This document shows, in pieces, positions 18,330-26,416 of a stretch of DNA of 64,000 bases. The translations under genes and the position numbers were made by a program. A model generated the notes under the pieces. The model saw only the letters and a program-made list of their open reading frames with translations. It was not told the origin of the DNA and searched no databases. Every line of letters begins with the position of its first letter. Position 1 is the stretch's first letter. Source of the stretch: Lachnospiraceae bacterium (GTDB lineage: Bacteria > Bacillota > Clostridia > Lachnospirales > Lachnospiraceae). The DNA is taken from NCBI GenBank assembly GCA_902363555.1, contig CABJAM010000001.1, positions 248,001-312,000 of the forward strand, written 5' to 3'.

Positions 18330-18647
18330 TGGGCGTAGGATAAGACCATAGCTATAATCATAACATGTTTTCATGTTCCGAATGAGAATTGCGTGTGGAT
18401 AGCAGAGCAATTATTTTAAGAAGAATTGAACGATAACCGATGCGCCTATATTATGGCGGCTGTTCGGCCCCAGGGAGTATTCCTATGGGCCTCAACAGCC
18501 GCCTTTAATTATGTGCACCGGTTTTTTACTATTGGTATAATTATTTCTTTCCTGATTTTACACATGGTATCTTCCTTATTTTCTATCAGTCCAGTATAAT
18601 TGTAATTACACAATCTGAAAACGAAATAAAAACTGGGGAGGGATCAA
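18330..18647. other. Intergenic region with terminator and promoter
   Basis: No gene is seen. It holds the terminator at 18455-18503 and, near its right end, a TATAAT at 18595-18600 (weak -35 TTCCTT 17 bases upstream) that should drive the XRE regulator gene. Around the start site there is a small dyad (TTGTAATTACA) that could be an operator. Confidence 0.5.
18455..18503 (+). terminator. Intrinsic terminator of the sugar importer operon
   Basis: GGCGGCTGTT pairs with AACAGCCGCC, with a further GGCCC/GGGCC pair inside, followed by TTTAATT. Confidence 0.8.
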
Positions 18648-19733
18648 ATGAAACTCACCATCGGTGAAAATATCCGCACATACCGCAAGGCCATGAACCT
18701 GACTCAGGAGCAGTTGGCCGAGGTTCTGGGCGTTACTGTGGGTGCTGTGTCAAAATGGGAATCTGACCGGTCGAATCCGGAGATTGGGATGCTGCCGGTG
18801 CTGGCGGAGCTCTTTGGAATATCCGTAGACGCTCTGCTGGGCTGTCATTTAAGCGGGAAAAGTATTGAGCAGATTCTGGAAAATATAAAAGCTATGCAGC
18901 TATCAAAGCGATATGCACAGGGCAGTATGGTGGCAGAGGATGCCCTGCAAAAATATCCGAATCATTTTGATGTGGTCTATCAGAGCGCCCGGCTGTTCCA
19001 CATGAAGGGCAGCGAGCAAAATGACAGTGCCGCTCTTTGCCGGGCGTTGGAGCTTTACAACCGGGCGTGTACGCTGATCAGGCAAAATACCGATCCGTCC
19101 ATCAGCGAGCTGCTGATTCAGAAATGTATTGGGCAGATTTATATATCCCTGAATCAGTGGGAGCATGCGTTGACGCATTTGAAAAAATATAATTTCTGCG
19201 GCATAAATAATGGAGAGATCGGAACCATACTTGTATTGACCGAAAAGTATGACCAGGCGATTTCCTACCTGTCCGACAGCTTTCTGGACAGTGTTATGGA
19301 GCTGTTCCGCACGGTGGTGGGGTTGGCCAATTGCTGCTTTGGCGAGAAGGACTGGCAGAGGGGCCTGGAGCTGTTTTTGTGGATGTATGGCGTTATCCGC
19401 GGGCTGCGGGTATCTGAGGAGGTTTCCTATCTGGATAAGATCGAAGCGATCCTGCTTTACGGCTGTGCGGAGATATCCTCGCAAGACGGGCAGCCCGATG
19501 CGGCCAGAGCGTATCTGAGCCGGGCCATTGCGGCAGCGGAGCGTTTCGACCAGGCCCCGGATTTTAGTTCGGGTAAAATAAAATTTTACCGCGGTGATAA
19601 GCTGTCGCTTACAGATGATTTTGGTGAGACGGTCATGCTTGGGATTGAACGGCAGCTTAAAAATAATCGCAGTGATCATGGGGCATTGTTAAAAATATGG
19701 ATGGAGCTGAACGAGAGTAAGGAAAAACGATAA
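18648..19733 (+). CDS. XRE-family regulator with TPR-like C-terminal domain
   Basis: 361 residues. HTH of the Cro/C1 type at residues 5-60 (NIRTYRKAMNLTQEQLAEVLGVTVGAVSKWE), followed by about 290 residues of helical repeats that look like TPRs (for example DVVYQSARLFHMKGS, RALELYNRACTLIRQN). This architecture occurs in regulators that read peptides or other small ligands, but no ligand is shown here. GGGGAGGG precedes the ATG. The ABC exporter gene follows after 30 bases, so it is the likely target and operon partner. Confidence 0.85.
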   Translation: MKLTIGENIRTYRKAMNLTQEQLAEVLGVTVGAVSKWESDRSNPEIGMLPVLAELFGISVDALLGCHLSGKSIEQILENIKAMQLSKRYAQGSMVAEDALQKYPNHFDVVYQSARLFHMKGSEQNDSAALCRALELYNRACTLIRQNTDPSISELLIQKCIGQIYISLNQWEHALTHLKKYNFCGINNGEIGTILVLTEKYDQAISYLSDSFLDSVMELFRTVVGLANCCFGEKDWQRGLELFLWMYGVIRGLRVSEEVSYLDKIEAILLYGCAEISSQDGQPDAARAYLSRAIAAAERFDQAPDFSSGKIKFYRGDKLSLTDDFGETVMLGIERQLKNNRSDHGALLKIWMELNESKEKR

Positions 19734-19763
19734 TGTAATGCATCAGAAAGGAAGACTTTGTTT

Positions 19764-21491
19764 ATGAAAACAGCCAACGCGGCGATTCAAATGCGCCGCC
19801 AGTTTAAACATCAGTTTTATAAAAATAACCACCTGGCAATGCTTACGGCCATGGCTGCCACGATTTTACTGGCGTTTGCCAGCCTGTTTATTTCCTGGCA
19901 GATGAAGCTGATCATCGACATTGCCGCCGGCGGCACCGGGAAGTTTTCGCTGGGGGAAACGGCGCTCATGTGCGCGGCCACTCTGGGCGTTATGTTTCTA
20001 CTGCTTTTGATGGACTATTATGTCCGGCCCAGATTTATACATAAGGCGATGCGCCAGTATAAGGATTATGCCTTTGAGCAGATGATAAAAAAGAGTATCC
20101 ACTCTTTTAACAATGAGCGCACGTCCACTTATATTTCCGCGTTATCCAATGACGCTAACAGCATTGAAAATAATTATCTGCTGAAATTATTTTCGCTGGT
20201 GGAAAATATCATTATGTTTTTCGGAGCCTTTGCCATGATGATCTATTTCAGTCCACTGCTGACCCTGGTGGCCTTCCTGTTGTCACTGCTTCCCGTTGTT
20301 ATTTCTCTGCTCACCGGAAGCCGGCTGGCGGTGCAGGAAAAGCAGGTATCCGACCGTAACGAGAGCTTTGTTGGGCTTTTAAAGGACACGCTTGGCGGCT
20401 TTTCCGTGATCAAAAGCTTTAAAGCGGAGGCCGAGGTTTTCCGGCTCTTTGCGGGGGCAAATAAAGATACAGAGGAGGCCAAGTGCCGCCGTCAAAGGAC
20501 GGAATGTATCATCACGGCGGTGGGTGCCGTTGCGCAGACCATTGCCCAATTTGGTGTATTCCTTTTTGGCGCCTGGCTGGCCATGAGCGGGCGGGGCGTT
20601 ACCGCTGGTGTGGTACTGGTTTTTGTACAGCTTATGAACTATGTGCTCATACCCATTTCCCAGGTTCCTCAGATATTGGCCAATAAAAAAGCGGCGGATG
20701 CTCTGATCGATAAGCTGGCCGCGGCGCTTGCGGCTCATGTCCGGCAGGAGGGCGCGCCGGTGGAATGCAGGCTGGAGGAAGGCATCTGCCTGGATTATGT
20801 GACGTTTGCCTATGAAGAAGGCGCGCCGGCACTGCAGGATGTAAGCGCCCGGTTTGAAGCGGGAAAAAGCTATGCCGTTGTAGGCGCTTCCGGCAGCGGT
20901 AAATCGACGCTGCTCAATCTTATTATGGGGAGCAGCGACAATTATCAGGGGGAAATTATGTACGACAGCCATGAGCTGCGTTCCATCCATTCCGATGCGC
21001 TGTACGATCTTATATCCATTGTCCAGCAGAATGTATTTGTATTTAACAGCTCGATTTCCGACAATATAACCATGTTCCGAAAGTTTGATGAGGCCCGGGT
21101 CCGGCGGGCGGTGGAGATGTCCGGGCTGGCTGATTTTATTTCGGCGCGCGGCGCAGACTATCCGTGCGGTGAGAATGGAAGCGGGCTATCCGGCGGGGAA
21201 CGCCAGCGCATATCCATTGCCCGGTGTCTGCTGAGAGAGACTCCGGTACTGCTCGTGGACGAGGCCACCGCTTCCCTGGATACGGCCACCGCCTTTGCCG
21301 TCACCAATTCCATTTTGGATATATCCGGGCTGACCCGCATAATCGTGACCCACCGGCTGGAGGAAGCGCTGCTTTGCAAGTATGACGGTATATTGGTGAT
21401 GAAAAACGGGAGGATTGAGGAGCGCGGAACGTTTGCAGAGCTGATGGAGCGGAAGGGGTATTTTTACTCGCTGTTTACGGTGTCGCAGTAA
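19764..21491 (+). CDS. ABC transporter, fused permease-ATPase (half transporter)
   Basis: 575 residues from the ATG at 19764. A TTG two codons earlier leaves too little space after AAGGAAG, so the ATG is preferred. The N-terminal membrane domain (about 25-310) has six helices. The C-terminal ATPase domain (about 335-570) has Walker A GASGSGKS, signature LSGGERQR, Walker B VLLVDEA and switch His in VTHR. It belongs to the exporter (MdlB/MsbA-like) class and should homodimerise in the membrane. The exported substrate is unknown; coupling to the XRE/TPR regulator suggests a peptide or drug. Confidence 0.9.
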   Translation: MKTANAAIQMRRQFKHQFYKNNHLAMLTAMAATILLAFASLFISWQMKLIIDIAAGGTGKFSLGETALMCAATLGVMFLLLLMDYYVRPRFIHKAMRQYKDYAFEQMIKKSIHSFNNERTSTYISALSNDANSIENNYLLKLFSLVENIIMFFGAFAMMIYFSPLLTLVAFLLSLLPVVISLLTGSRLAVQEKQVSDRNESFVGLLKDTLGGFSVIKSFKAEAEVFRLFAGANKDTEEAKCRRQRTECIITAVGAVAQTIAQFGVFLFGAWLAMSGRGVTAGVVLVFVQLMNYVLIPISQVPQILANKKAADALIDKLAAALAAHVRQEGAPVECRLEEGICLDYVTFAYEEGAPALQDVSARFEAGKSYAVVGASGSGKSTLLNLIMGSSDNYQGEIMYDSHELRSIHSDALYDLISIVQQNVFVFNSSISDNITMFRKFDEARVRRAVEMSGLADFISARGADYPCGENGSGLSGGERQRISIARCLLRETPVLLVDEATASLDTATAFAVTNSILDISGLTRIIVTHRLEEALLCKYDGILVMKNGRIEERGTFAELMERKGYFYSLFTVSQ

Positions 21492-21571
21492 GGTGCGCGC
21501 CGTAACAGTTTGCGGTTTTTGGATTGTTACACGAAGCTAACAACGAGATGATAAAAATTTCCAATAATTTC

Positions 21572-21600
21572 TTGACACTACCTGTAAAATCATATAAAAT
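21572..21600 (+). promoter_or_regulatory. Strong sigma-A promoter
   Basis: TTGACA, a 17-base spacer and TAAAAT (an overlapping TATAAA at 21593-21598 is an alternative -10). A start near 21607 would yield an RNA over 640 bases upstream of speD. Confidence 0.75.
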
Positions 21601-21606
21601 AAAACC

Positions 21607-21850
21607 GACATGGGCGTTCATTCTATGAGAGTTTCCATGCAAATATACTTTTTGACCACCTGGATTCGCAAAGGCCCAGCCTGCGCGAAATAAAGGTCGA
21701 GGCCATACGGACAGCCGGGTCAACTGCCGATTGGCAACCTTCGTTGCCTTATTGATTGAGTTAAAAGCTCAAATTTTATAAGTTGGTAACTTTATAACCA
21801 GTGCGTATTTACGTGCATCAACTTGTGAAACGGTCAATAAGAGTAGTAAA
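21607..21850 (+). ncRNA. Candidate structured non-coding RNA or long leader
   Basis: Directly follows a near-consensus promoter and has no usable reading frame. Visible helices: a long-range closing pair TTGACC (21652-21657) / GGTCAA (21832-21837); ACCT/AGGT with TTCGC/GCGAA inside (21658-21697); a perfect GGCAAC-CTTC-GTTGCC hairpin (21733-21748); TTATAAGTT/AACTTTATAA (21776-21797); and GCGTA/TACG (21803-21813). GACC (21654-21657) can instead pair with GGTC (21695-21698), so two folds compete. The size and layout recall large Firmicutes RNAs such as the raiA motif, but I cannot confirm the identity. It could be a free RNA or the 5' leader of the polyamine operon. Confidence 0.45.
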
Positions 21851-21993
21851 AGTAAGATATTTGCTATATAGACTCTGATACGATGAATCCATGAATAAAA
21901 TAATATACGGAAAAAGTTCCAGCGTTTGCGGCCGTCTGCCATTTTACCCGGCCACGCAGCCGCGGGGATTTCGTGATATATTCCATTGGATTA

Positions 21994-22031
21994 AAAGCAA
22001 GTGAAATGCATATACGCATTTTGCTTGCTTT
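21994..22031 (+). terminator. Intrinsic terminator upstream of the speD repeats
   Basis: AAAGCAAGTGAAATGC pairs with GCATTTTGCTTGCTTT with one wobble and one mismatch at most, followed by a run of T. It separates the RNA candidate from speD and could act as an attenuator. Confidence 0.75.
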
Positions 22032-22040
22032 TTTTGCGCG

Positions 22041-22205
22041 GAAGCAACGAGCCACAAGAGGGAGCTTGCTCACTCTTGCGGCGACTGCCGCGACCCGGCG
22101 AAGCGAAGCGGAGCCGGGTGCACGGAAGCAACGAGTCAAAAAGGGGAGCTCGCTCACCCTTGCGGCGACTGCCGCGACCCGGCGAAGCGAAGCGGAGGCG
22201 GGTGC
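22041..22205 (+). repeat. Two-hairpin repeat, array A (two units, 84-bp period)
   Basis: Units start at 22041 and 22125. Each has hairpin 1 (CAAGAG-GGAGCTTGCTCA-CTCTTG in unit 1), a conserved GACTGCCGCG spacer, and hairpin 2 (ACCCGGC, loop GAAGCGAAGCGGA, GCCGGGT). The array begins directly after the T-run of the terminator at 21994-22031 and ends about 45 bases before speD. Related arrays are at 30761, 35409 and 40131. Confidence 0.85.
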
Positions 22206-22249
22206 GCAGAAGCGGAAAAGAATTTGTGTGTAGGAGGGAGCACCAAAAG

Positions 22250-23008
22250 ATGGAGGAGAAGCTGAAGTTATACGGATTTAACAATCTGACAAAGGCGCTG
22301 AGCTTCAATATTTACGACGTCTGTTACGCCAAGACGCCCAGAGAGCAGCGGGATTACATTGCCTACATAGACGAGCAGTACAATTCCGAGCGTCTCACAA
22401 AAATACTCACCGATCTGACCGATATGATCGGAGCCACCGTGCTCAACATAGCGAAGCAGGACTACGAGCCCCAGGGGGCGTCGGCCGCCATACTCATTGC
22501 CGAGGGCTCCATGAAGCCGGCAGGCCGCATACAGTTGGGCCATCTGGATAAAAGCCATGTGACGGTCCACACCTATCCGGAATACCATCCGGAAACATGT
22601 CTGGCCACCTTCCGGGTAGATATCGACGTGGCGACCTGCGGTGAGATCACGCCGCTGTCCACGCTGGACTATCTCATATCGTCCTTTGATTCGGACATTA
22701 TTACGATGGATTACCGGGTGCGGGGGTTTACCCGGGATGTGAACGGCAAAAAGCTGTTTCTGGACCACAAGATCACGTCCATCCAGGACTATATCCGGCC
22801 GGAAACGCTGCTGCGCTACGACGCCGTGGATATCAACGTGTATGACGCCAATATTTTCCATACGAAGATGATGCTCAAGGAAGTGGACCTGCAAAATTAT
22901 CTGTTTAAAACCGATGTCTACGAGCTGCCGCCCAAGGTCCGCCTGGAGATTATGAACAATATCCGTCGGGAAATGATCGAGATTTTCAGCGGCCGAAATA
23001 TTTATTGA
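22250..23008 (+). CDS. speD: S-adenosylmethionine decarboxylase proenzyme (SpeD)
   Basis: 252 residues from the ATG at 22250, close to the 264 of Escherichia coli SpeD, which it resembles throughout (LKLYGFNNLTKALSF, YIAYIDEQYN, QDYEPQGAS, TIDYRVRGFTRD-like, NIFHTKMMLKE). It self-cleaves at Lys-Ser in LDKSH, with Ser102 becoming the pyruvoyl group, and makes decarboxylated SAM, the aminopropyl donor for SpeE. An in-frame ATG at 22001 would add 83 Arg-rich residues read from the hairpin repeats; this is rejected because TAGGAGGG lies before 22250. First gene of the polyamine operon. Confidence 0.95.
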   Translation: MEEKLKLYGFNNLTKALSFNIYDVCYAKTPREQRDYIAYIDEQYNSERLTKILTDLTDMIGATVLNIAKQDYEPQGASAAILIAEGSMKPAGRIQLGHLDKSHVTVHTYPEYHPETCLATFRVDIDVATCGEITPLSTLDYLISSFDSDIITMDYRVRGFTRDVNGKKLFLDHKITSIQDYIRPETLLRYDAVDINVYDANIFHTKMMLKEVDLQNYLFKTDVYELPPKVRLEIMNNIRREMIEIFSGRNIY

Positions 23009-23029
23009 GTATAGTCGTGATATGGCGTG

Positions 23030-23067
23030 CAGGATTATGAAAATGGTACACAGGATTATGAAAATGG
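23030..23067 (+). repeat. 17-bp direct repeat in the speD-speA gap
   Basis: CAGGATTATGAAAATGG occurs at 23030-23046 and again at 23051-23067, separated by TACA. It looks like a small local duplication and lies just before the speA ribosome binding site. Confidence 0.7.
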
Positions 23068-23109
23068 CGTGCCAATATTAAAAAAGTAACATGTACAGGA
23101 GGGAAAGTG

Positions 23110-24573
23110 ATGGAACGACTTTCTCAAAAAAATGCTCCGATCTATGAGGCATTGGAGGAATTTCGCAAAATGCGTGTCGTGCCCTTTGATGTGCCGGGGC
23201 ATAAGCGGGGGCGGGGAAATCCGGAGCTTGTGGCGCTTCTGGGTGAAAAATGTGTAGGGATGGATGTCAATTCCATGAAACCGCTGGATAATCTGTGCCA
23301 TCCGGTTTCGGTCATCCGGGATGCGGAATATCTGGCTGCCGAAGCCTTTGGCGCGGCCAATGCATTTCTTATGGTCGGCGGCACCACCTCGGCGGTTCAG
23401 ACGATGGTTCTGGCCGTGGCCAAGCGGGGGGATAAGATCATCCTGCCAAGAAACGTACACCGCAGCGTTATGTGCGCCATGGTGCTTTGCGGTGCGGTTC
23501 CGGTTTATGTGAATCCGGAATGTAATGAGCGCCTTGGAATCCCCCTGGGGATGAGTCTGGAGGGTGTCCGCCGGGCCATTCGGGAAAATCCTGACGCAAA
23601 AGCAATATTTGTAAATAATCCTACGTATTACGGCATATGCTCGGATCTGCGCGGGATTGTAAAATTAGCCCACGAGGCGGGTATGTATTGCCTGGCCGAC
23701 GAAGCCCACGGCACCCATTTTTATTTTGGCGACGGCCTGCCGGTGTCCGCCATGGCTGCCGGGGCAGATATGGCCGCTGTGTCCATGCACAAGTCGGGAG
23801 GAAGTCTGACTCAGAGTTCATTTTTGCTGACAGGGCCTGGGGTTTCGGAAGGGTACGTGCGCCAGATCATCAATCTGACCCAGACGACCAGCGCCTCCTA
23901 TCTGCTTTTGTCAAGCCTAGATATTTCTCGGAGAAATCTGGCTTTGCGCGGGCGGGAGGCCTTTTCCGGCGTGAGCGCCATGGCCGAATACGCCCGCCGG
24001 GAAATCAACGCCATTGGCGGCTACTATGCTTTTTCAAAAGAGCTGTGCAACGGTGACAGTGTTTATGATTTTGATGTGACCAAGCTTTCGGTCAATACGC
24101 TGGATGTGGGGCTGGCGGGGATAGAAGTTTATGAGCTCTTGAGAGATGAGTACGATATCCAGATCGAATTTGGGGATTTGGGAAATATGCTGGCTTACAT
24201 ATCCATCGGCGACCGCCAGCGGGATATCGAGCGGTTGGTGAGCGCATTGTCCGAAGTGCGGCGGCGTTTTGGCAAAACAAGGGTAGCCCTTATGTCTCAG
24301 GAATATATCGAGCCCCAGGTTGCCGTATCGCCTCAGGACGCATTTTATGCGCCAAAGGAAATGCTGCCCCTGGATGCGACTGTCGGCCGGGTATGCAGCG
24401 AGTTTGTCATGTGCTACCCGCCGGGAATCCCCGTGCTTGCGCCGGGAGAGCGGATCACGGAGCCTGTTTTGGATTACATCCGTTATGCCAAACAAAAGGG
24501 CTGCTCCATGACAGGACCGGAGGACCCGGATATCGAAAGGCTGAACGTGCTTAGTATCAGCGGCGGGATGTAA
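23110..24573 (+). CDS. speA: PLP-dependent arginine (Orn/Lys/Arg) decarboxylase
   Basis: 487 residues from the ATG at 23110; a GTG one codon earlier is possible, but AGGAGGG to the ATG spacing is six. It belongs to the aspartate-aminotransferase-fold decarboxylases of Gram-positive bacteria (about 480 residues, SpeA/Cad type). Motifs: GTTSAVQ, LADEAHGTHFYF, and the PLP Lys in SMHKSGGSLTQSS (Lys228). Arginine specificity is inferred from the agmatinase encoded in the same operon; lysine or ornithine cannot be excluded from sequence. The product agmatine would feed speB or the aminopropyl-transfer steps. Confidence 0.88.
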   Translation: MERLSQKNAPIYEALEEFRKMRVVPFDVPGHKRGRGNPELVALLGEKCVGMDVNSMKPLDNLCHPVSVIRDAEYLAAEAFGAANAFLMVGGTTSAVQTMVLAVAKRGDKIILPRNVHRSVMCAMVLCGAVPVYVNPECNERLGIPLGMSLEGVRRAIRENPDAKAIFVNNPTYYGICSDLRGIVKLAHEAGMYCLADEAHGTHFYFGDGLPVSAMAAGADMAAVSMHKSGGSLTQSSFLLTGPGVSEGYVRQIINLTQTTSASYLLLSSLDISRRNLALRGREAFSGVSAMAEYARREINAIGGYYAFSKELCNGDSVYDFDVTKLSVNTLDVGLAGIEVYELLRDEYDIQIEFGDLGNMLAYISIGDRQRDIERLVSALSEVRRRFGKTRVALMSQEYIEPQVAVSPQDAFYAPKEMLPLDATVGRVCSEFVMCYPPGIPVLAPGERITEPVLDYIRYAKQKGCSMTGPEDPDIERLNVLSISGGM

Positions 24574-24593
24574 ATGAAAAGGGAGGCGAATGA

Positions 24594-25448
24594 ATGGAAT
24601 TTTGGTTTTCCGAACGACACACACCCAATGTGAAAATGTCTATCCGTGTAGACCGCCAGCTTTACAGCGGCAGCAGTGAATTTCAGCGGATCGACGTCTT
24701 TGATTCACCGGAGTTTGGGCGTTTTCTCACATTGGACGGCTACATGATGCTGACGGAAAAGGACGAGTTTATATACCATGAAATGATCACCCATGTACCC
24801 ATGGCGGTGCATCCGGGGGTGAAGGATGTACTTGTCATCGGAGCCGGCGACGGCGGCGTTATCCGGGAGCTGACACGCTATCCGGACATTGAGCATATCG
24901 ATATGGTGGAGATTGACGAGCTGGTGGTGGAGGTGTGCCGAAAGTACCTGCCCCGGACGGCCTGCCGGCTGGATGATCCGCGGGTGGCTATTCATTATGA
25001 GGATGGTTTGAAATATGTGCGCTCCTGCGTGGATCAATACGATCTGATCATCGTGGATTCCACTGATCCGTTCGGGCCGGGGGAAGGGCTGTTTACCCGG
25101 GAATTTTACGGCAACTGCTATAAGGCGCTCCGCGAAGACGGAATTATGGTCAATCAGCACGAGAGCCCATTTTATGCCGATGATGCGCTGGCATGTCAGC
25201 GGGCCCATAAACGGATCGTGGAATCATTTCCCATAAGCCGGGTATATCAGGCCCACATCCCGACTTATCCGTCGGGCCACTGGCTGTTTGGGTTTGCCTC
25301 AAAGAAATATCATCCGCTGAAGGACCTGAGGGAGGCGGCGTGGAATCTGCGGGGGCTTTCCTGCAAATATTATACGACCACGCTGCATAAAGGGGCATTT
25401 TATCTGCCCGCATATGTGGAGGAGCTGCTTAAAAATGTTGAACTTTGA
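24594..25448 (+). CDS. speE: Spermidine synthase (SpeE), aminopropyltransferase
   Basis: 284 residues, the family norm. Motifs: YQRIDVF-like FQRIDVFDSPEFGRFLTLDG, decarboxylated-SAM site VLVIGAGDGGVIREL, ...MVEID, catalytic Asp in IIVDSTDPFGPGEGLF, and the C-terminal YPSGHWLFGFASK. It transfers an aminopropyl group from decarboxylated SAM to putrescine or possibly agmatine. It lies 20 bases after speA and overlaps speB by 14 bases, so translation is coupled. Confidence 0.95.
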   Translation: MEFWFSERHTPNVKMSIRVDRQLYSGSSEFQRIDVFDSPEFGRFLTLDGYMMLTEKDEFIYHEMITHVPMAVHPGVKDVLVIGAGDGGVIRELTRYPDIEHIDMVEIDELVVEVCRKYLPRTACRLDDPRVAIHYEDGLKYVRSCVDQYDLIIVDSTDPFGPGEGLFTREFYGNCYKALREDGIMVNQHESPFYADDALACQRAHKRIVESFPISRVYQAHIPTYPSGHWLFGFASKKYHPLKDLREAAWNLRGLSCKYYTTTLHKGAFYLPAYVEELLKNVEL

Positions 25449-26346
25449 ATATATGGGAAAGGATGGCGGCCGTGTAAATCCCGGCCTGCCGCTGACATCC
25501 GCCAATAAGGAAATATTTCTGGAATGTGATAAGGACTTTGAGGATGCCAGGATCATCCTGTTTGGTGCACCCTTTGACGGAACTACTTCTTACCGCCCGG
25601 GAACCCGGTTTGGCAGCAGTGCCATACGGCGTGAATCCTTTGGCATTGAAAGCTACAGTCCATATCTGGACCGGGATCTGATGGATGCACTGGTGTTGGA
25701 TTGCGGCGACCTGGAGCTTTGTTTTGGGGATACGGAGGCGGTGCTTGAGGATATTGACCGGCAGACGTGGGCGGTGCTGGAGCATGGCAAGCTGCCGTTT
25801 ATGCTGGGCGGAGAGCACCTGGTGACTCTGGGCGCCTTCCGGGCGGCGTTGCGCAGGTACGGAGATATTTCTATTATCCATTTTGATGCCCATGCCGATC
25901 TGCGGGAGGATTATCTGGGGGTCGCTCTGTCCCATGCCTGTGTGCTGCGGCGCTGCTGGGAGCTTGTGGGTGATGACCGGATCCACCAGTTTGGCATCCG
26001 CTCCGGTGACCGGGAGGAATTTCGCTGGGGGCGCGGCCATGTCCACACACATCGTTTTGATTTTGATGGGCTGGAGGATACGGTCACAGCGTTGGCCGAC
26101 CGGCCGGTTTACTTTACCGTCGATCTGGATGTACTGGACCCTTCGGTATTTCCGGGAACCGGAACGCCGGAACCCGGCGGCGTCAGCTTCGATGCGCTCC
26201 GGCAGGCCGTAACTTATGTATGCAGCCGGGCCAATGTGGTGGCCTGCGATGTGAATGAATTAAGTCCGCACTATGATCCCAGCGGGATTTCCGCCATGGC
26301 GGCGTGCAAAATTGTGCGTGAAATGCTTTTAGCGTTAAATAAATAA
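25435..26346 (+). CDS. speB: Agmatinase-family ureohydrolase (SpeB)
   Basis: 303 residues from the ATG at 25435, which has GGAGGAG ten bases upstream and lies inside the end of speE. An in-frame ATG at 25414 has no such site. Mn-binding motifs of the ureohydrolase family are intact: GGEHLVTLG, SIIHFDAHADLR, and FTVDLDVLDPSVFPGTGTPEPGG. It hydrolyses agmatine to putrescine and urea. Because the operon could also make aminopropylagmatine, it might act on that longer substrate instead. Confidence 0.92.
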   Translation: MLNFEYMGKDGGRVNPGLPLTSANKEIFLECDKDFEDARIILFGAPFDGTTSYRPGTRFGSSAIRRESFGIESYSPYLDRDLMDALVLDCGDLELCFGDTEAVLEDIDRQTWAVLEHGKLPFMLGGEHLVTLGAFRAALRRYGDISIIHFDAHADLREDYLGVALSHACVLRRCWELVGDDRIHQFGIRSGDREEFRWGRGHVHTHRFDFDGLEDTVTALADRPVYFTVDLDVLDPSVFPGTGTPEPGGVSFDALRQAVTYVCSRANVVACDVNELSPHYDPSGISAMAACKIVREMLLALNK

Positions 26347-26416
26347 GAAACCGCGATGATGCGCGGGCAGTTTGGCGATTTCCTTCGGAAATCCAGAAAA
26401 GTAGGAGGAATTTATT

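Larger units (their letters stand above)
21492..22249. other. 758-base gene-free leader region before the polyamine operon
   Basis: No protein gene is supported. It contains, in order: a hairpin of the GTAACA...TGTTAC type (about 21503-21535), a strong promoter (21572-21600), a structured RNA candidate (about 21607-21850), a stretch of 140 bases with no recognised feature, a terminator (21994-22031), and two 84-bp hairpin repeats (22041-22205) ending at the speD ribosome binding site. Confidence 0.7.

Noticed and set aside
22001..22249. N-terminal extension of speD by 83 residues, and the 'LAATAATRRSEAEPG' frames in the repeats
   Set aside because: The extension reads Arg-rich residues from the two-hairpin repeats, and a good ribosome binding site precedes the ATG at 22250. 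Similar frames in all arrays follow from the conserved DNA, not from protein selection: the changes preserve base pairing, not codons.
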